In this document: piece by piece, positions 16,040 through 17,276 of the stretch
Numbering within the stretch: the first letter of the stretch is position 1
How the letters are laid out: each line of letters starts with the position of its first letter
Assembly: GCA_964523415.1 (NCBI GenBank)
Contig: CAZFZB010000059.1
Span: 1 to 17,276 of the forward strand
Direction: 5' to 3'
DNA from: M0108 sp964523415
Lineage (GTDB): Bacteria; Pseudomonadota; Gammaproteobacteria; Chromatiales; Chromatiaceae
Length of the DNA stretch: 17,276 bases
Translations under genes and position numbers: made by a program
The notes under the pieces: generated by a model
Seen by the model: the letters and a program-made list of their open reading frames with translations, nothing else
Told to the model about the DNA's origin: nothing
The model's database searches: none

Positions 16040-16139
16040 NNNNNNNNNNNNNNNNNNNNNNNNNNNNNNNNNNNNNNNNNNNNNNNNNNNNNNNNNNNNN
16101 NNNNNNNNNNNNNNNNNNNNNNNNNNNNNNNNNNNNNNN
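16040..16139. other. Assembly gap (100 N) between hydrolase and intron-like sequence
   Basis: Exactly 100 N. The left flank is the interior of an alpha/beta hydrolase whose N-terminal part must lie to the right. The right flank is a structured non-coding sequence that reads as the start of a group II intron. A multicopy intron is a common cause of an assembly break, and the real gap may be well above 1 kb. Confidence 0.9.
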
Positions 16140-16479
16140 TTTGCAGCCCAGATCCATGGCCAGGCCTATACCTCAGGTACCGTATTGCTTGCAGGATCGC
16201 GTCTTGCTTTGGGAACCACTGGCCCAGCCCCGCGTCTTACCGCCTGTAGCGGGCTATTCGCAACAGGCGGCGCTATCACCCCGCCAAGGTCATTCCCCGC
16301 ATCCGACGGCAGTCTCACGGGTTTCACCCGGAGCAGTCCGATCAGGATCGACGAATTGCCCTTAGTGTTCGCGCCCTGACCCTTAGGAGGACCAGGCAGG
16401 TACAGATCTCTTCTACCTGCCAAGGGCGAGTTGCACCAGCAATATCCGACCACAGTACGCAGGGCATGACAGATCGCAC
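16140..16479 (-). mobile_element. Probable group II intron, 5' part (domain I), truncated by the gap
   Basis: No frame here gives a believable protein, yet the minus strand is rich in strong RNA pairings. It begins GTGCGATCTG at 16479, matching the group II GUGYG 5' end. GCCCTG soon after pairs with a distant CAGGGC, as in the domain I root. Between them GGCAGGTA pairs with TACCTGCC (8 bp) and is flanked by CCCTT/AAGGG. Further on are CGGGT-GAA-ACCCG, CCGCCTGT/ACAGGCGG (8 bp) and TACC-TGA-GGTA. The opening (ATGCCCTGCGTACTG) resembles, from memory, bacterial group II introns. Domains II-VI and the reverse transcriptase/maturase gene are not visible; they would lie in the gap. Exon-binding pairing could not be confirmed by eye. 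Another structured RNA remains possible. Confidence 0.55.
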
Positions 16480-16606
16480 TTGGAGGGCGTCTGGACCTGT
16501 CTTTCAGGGCCGAGGCCACCATGCCCCTGGCGGTCCAACCCAATCGGCACCCTCCGTCGATCCAAGCGACCGGCAGGGGCGCCAAGCAGTGAACGGAGAC
16601 TCATTA

Positions 16607-17276
16607 ATGCAACAAACTTTCACGCACCAGATCCGGTCAATCAGCGAACTGAACCGCAAGGCCACAGGAATGCGGTTCAGCAGAAGAGAAGGAGGTCTGC
16701 GACTGCTGGTCTGGCTGGGAATCTTTATGTTCTCGTTATCCGGAACGTCATCGGTCCTGGCCGCCAATGGTGGCATCGAGAGCCTGCGTCAGAGTGGCAA
16801 GGCCTTTGCCTCGGTAGCTGAAAAGGTGTCACCTTCGGTGGTCAATATCCAGACCGAGGTCGGTGCCAATTCCACGGGTCCTGACCAACCCCCCGGTGCC
16901 CTACCTTTCAATCACCCCATGCCTTTTGGCGACGACTTCTTTGATCGCTTTTTCGGTGATCGCCATCCTGGCATGCCCCAACATGAATCGCCTCACTCCA
17001 AGCGTCAGGCAGTTGGCCAAGGATCGGGATTTGTTTTCAGCCCCAAATCCGGTATGCCAGCCGACAAGACTTATATCCTCACCAACAACCATGTGGTGGA
17101 AAATGCGACAAAGATCCGTGTCAAGTTACGTGACGGTCGGGAATTTGATGCCAGTATCCGAGGCCGCGACCCGCGATCGGATATCGCCGTCATCGAGATT
17201 CCAACCAGTGGCCTGCCGCCTCTGCCACTTGCCGATTCCTCACGACTCGATATCGGCGAGTGGGTTATCGCCGTCG
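16607..17276 (+). CDS. Periplasmic HtrA/DegP-family serine protease (partial, C-terminus off window)
   Basis: HtrA proteases degrade or hold misfolded periplasmic proteins and belong to the envelope stress response. About 223 residues are visible. A signal peptide (core LLVWLGIFMFSLSGTSSVLA) precedes the mature start ANGGIESLRQSGKAFASVAE. The protease domain follows: VSPSVVNIQTE, a variable loop rich in His, Pro and Phe (FFDRFFGDRHPGMP), GQGSGFVF, the catalytic His162 in TNNHVVENA and Asp192 in DPRSDIAVIEI. The catalytic Ser (GNSGG) and the PDZ domains lie beyond the end. The ATG at 16607-16609 has GGAG 8 nt upstream. A second ATG at 16670 would give a shorter n-region. MucD and DegP/DegQ subfamilies cannot be separated here. 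The spacer before it (16480-16606) shows no clear promoter. Confidence 0.95.
   Translation, partial: MQQTFTHQIRSISELNRKATGMRFSRREGGLRLLVWLGIFMFSLSGTSSVLAANGGIESLRQSGKAFASVAEKVSPSVVNIQTEVGANSTGPDQPPGALPFNHPMPFGDDFFDRFFGDRHPGMPQHESPHSKRQAVGQGSGFVFSPKSGMPADKTYILTNNHVVENATKIRVKLRDGREFDASIRGRDPRSDIAVIEIPTSGLPPLPLADSSRLDIGEWVIAV

Noticed and set aside
16166..16585. Minus-strand open frame of 139 codons beside the third gap
   Set aside because: The translation has no protein-like pattern, and the same bases form several strong RNA hairpins, so it is better explained as intron RNA.
1..17276. CRISPR arrays, tRNA or rRNA genes, transposases, toxin-antitoxin or phage genes
   Set aside because: I looked for regular repeats, tRNA-like cloverleafs and typical motifs and saw none apart from the intron-like segment.

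Overview
The window reads as a contig scaffold from a GC-rich gammaproteobacterium. The best guess is Chromatiales or a relative (purple sulfur bacteria and neighbours), but no marker here fixes the genus. It holds three runs of exactly 100 N (1527-1626, 5813-5912, 16040-16139). These are placeholder gaps, and they break bamA, cdsA/dxr and an alpha/beta hydrolase/intron region.

Positions 1-10202, minus strand: a long envelope and translation cluster, read right to left as rpsB, tsf, pyrH, frr, uppS, cdsA, dxr, rseP, bamA, skp, lpxD. The order frr-uppS-cdsA-dxr-rseP is the Pseudomonas-type arrangement; in E. coli dxr precedes uppS. The genes join ribosomal protein S2, elongation factor Ts, UMP kinase and ribosome recycling to undecaprenyl-PP and CDP-diacylglycerol synthesis, the MEP isoprenoid pathway, sigma-E signalling, outer-membrane protein assembly and lipid A synthesis. 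Spacing is mostly tight. Larger spacers lie before tsf, pyrH and bamA, and bamA appears to have its own promoter.

Positions 10203-10532: a divergent control region. It holds a strong extended -10 promoter for rpsB with a GC-rich discriminator and a leader of about 220 nt. The leader contains terminator-like hairpins and a small hairpin over the rpsB ribosome binding site. A weaker, overlapping promoter may drive the opposite operon.

Positions 10533-14008, plus strand: map (methionine aminopeptidase) and glnD (PII uridylyltransferase), overlapping at ATGA.

Positions 14009-16039: a small hypothetical exported protein rich in charged residues, a CaxA/YrbG-type sodium/calcium antiporter, and, convergent with it and overlapping by 31 bp, the C-terminal part of an alpha/beta hydrolase that runs into the third gap.

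Positions 16140-16479, minus strand: no credible protein, but dense RNA-like secondary structure and a GUGCG 5' end. I read this as the 5' part (domain I) of a group II intron cut off by the gap. From 16607 a periplasmic HtrA/DegP serine protease starts on the plus strand and leaves the window before its catalytic serine.

I see no wholly new multi-gene system. The items most worth a second look are the probable group II intron, the rpsB leader, and the artificial cdsA-dxr fusion caused by an undersized gap.
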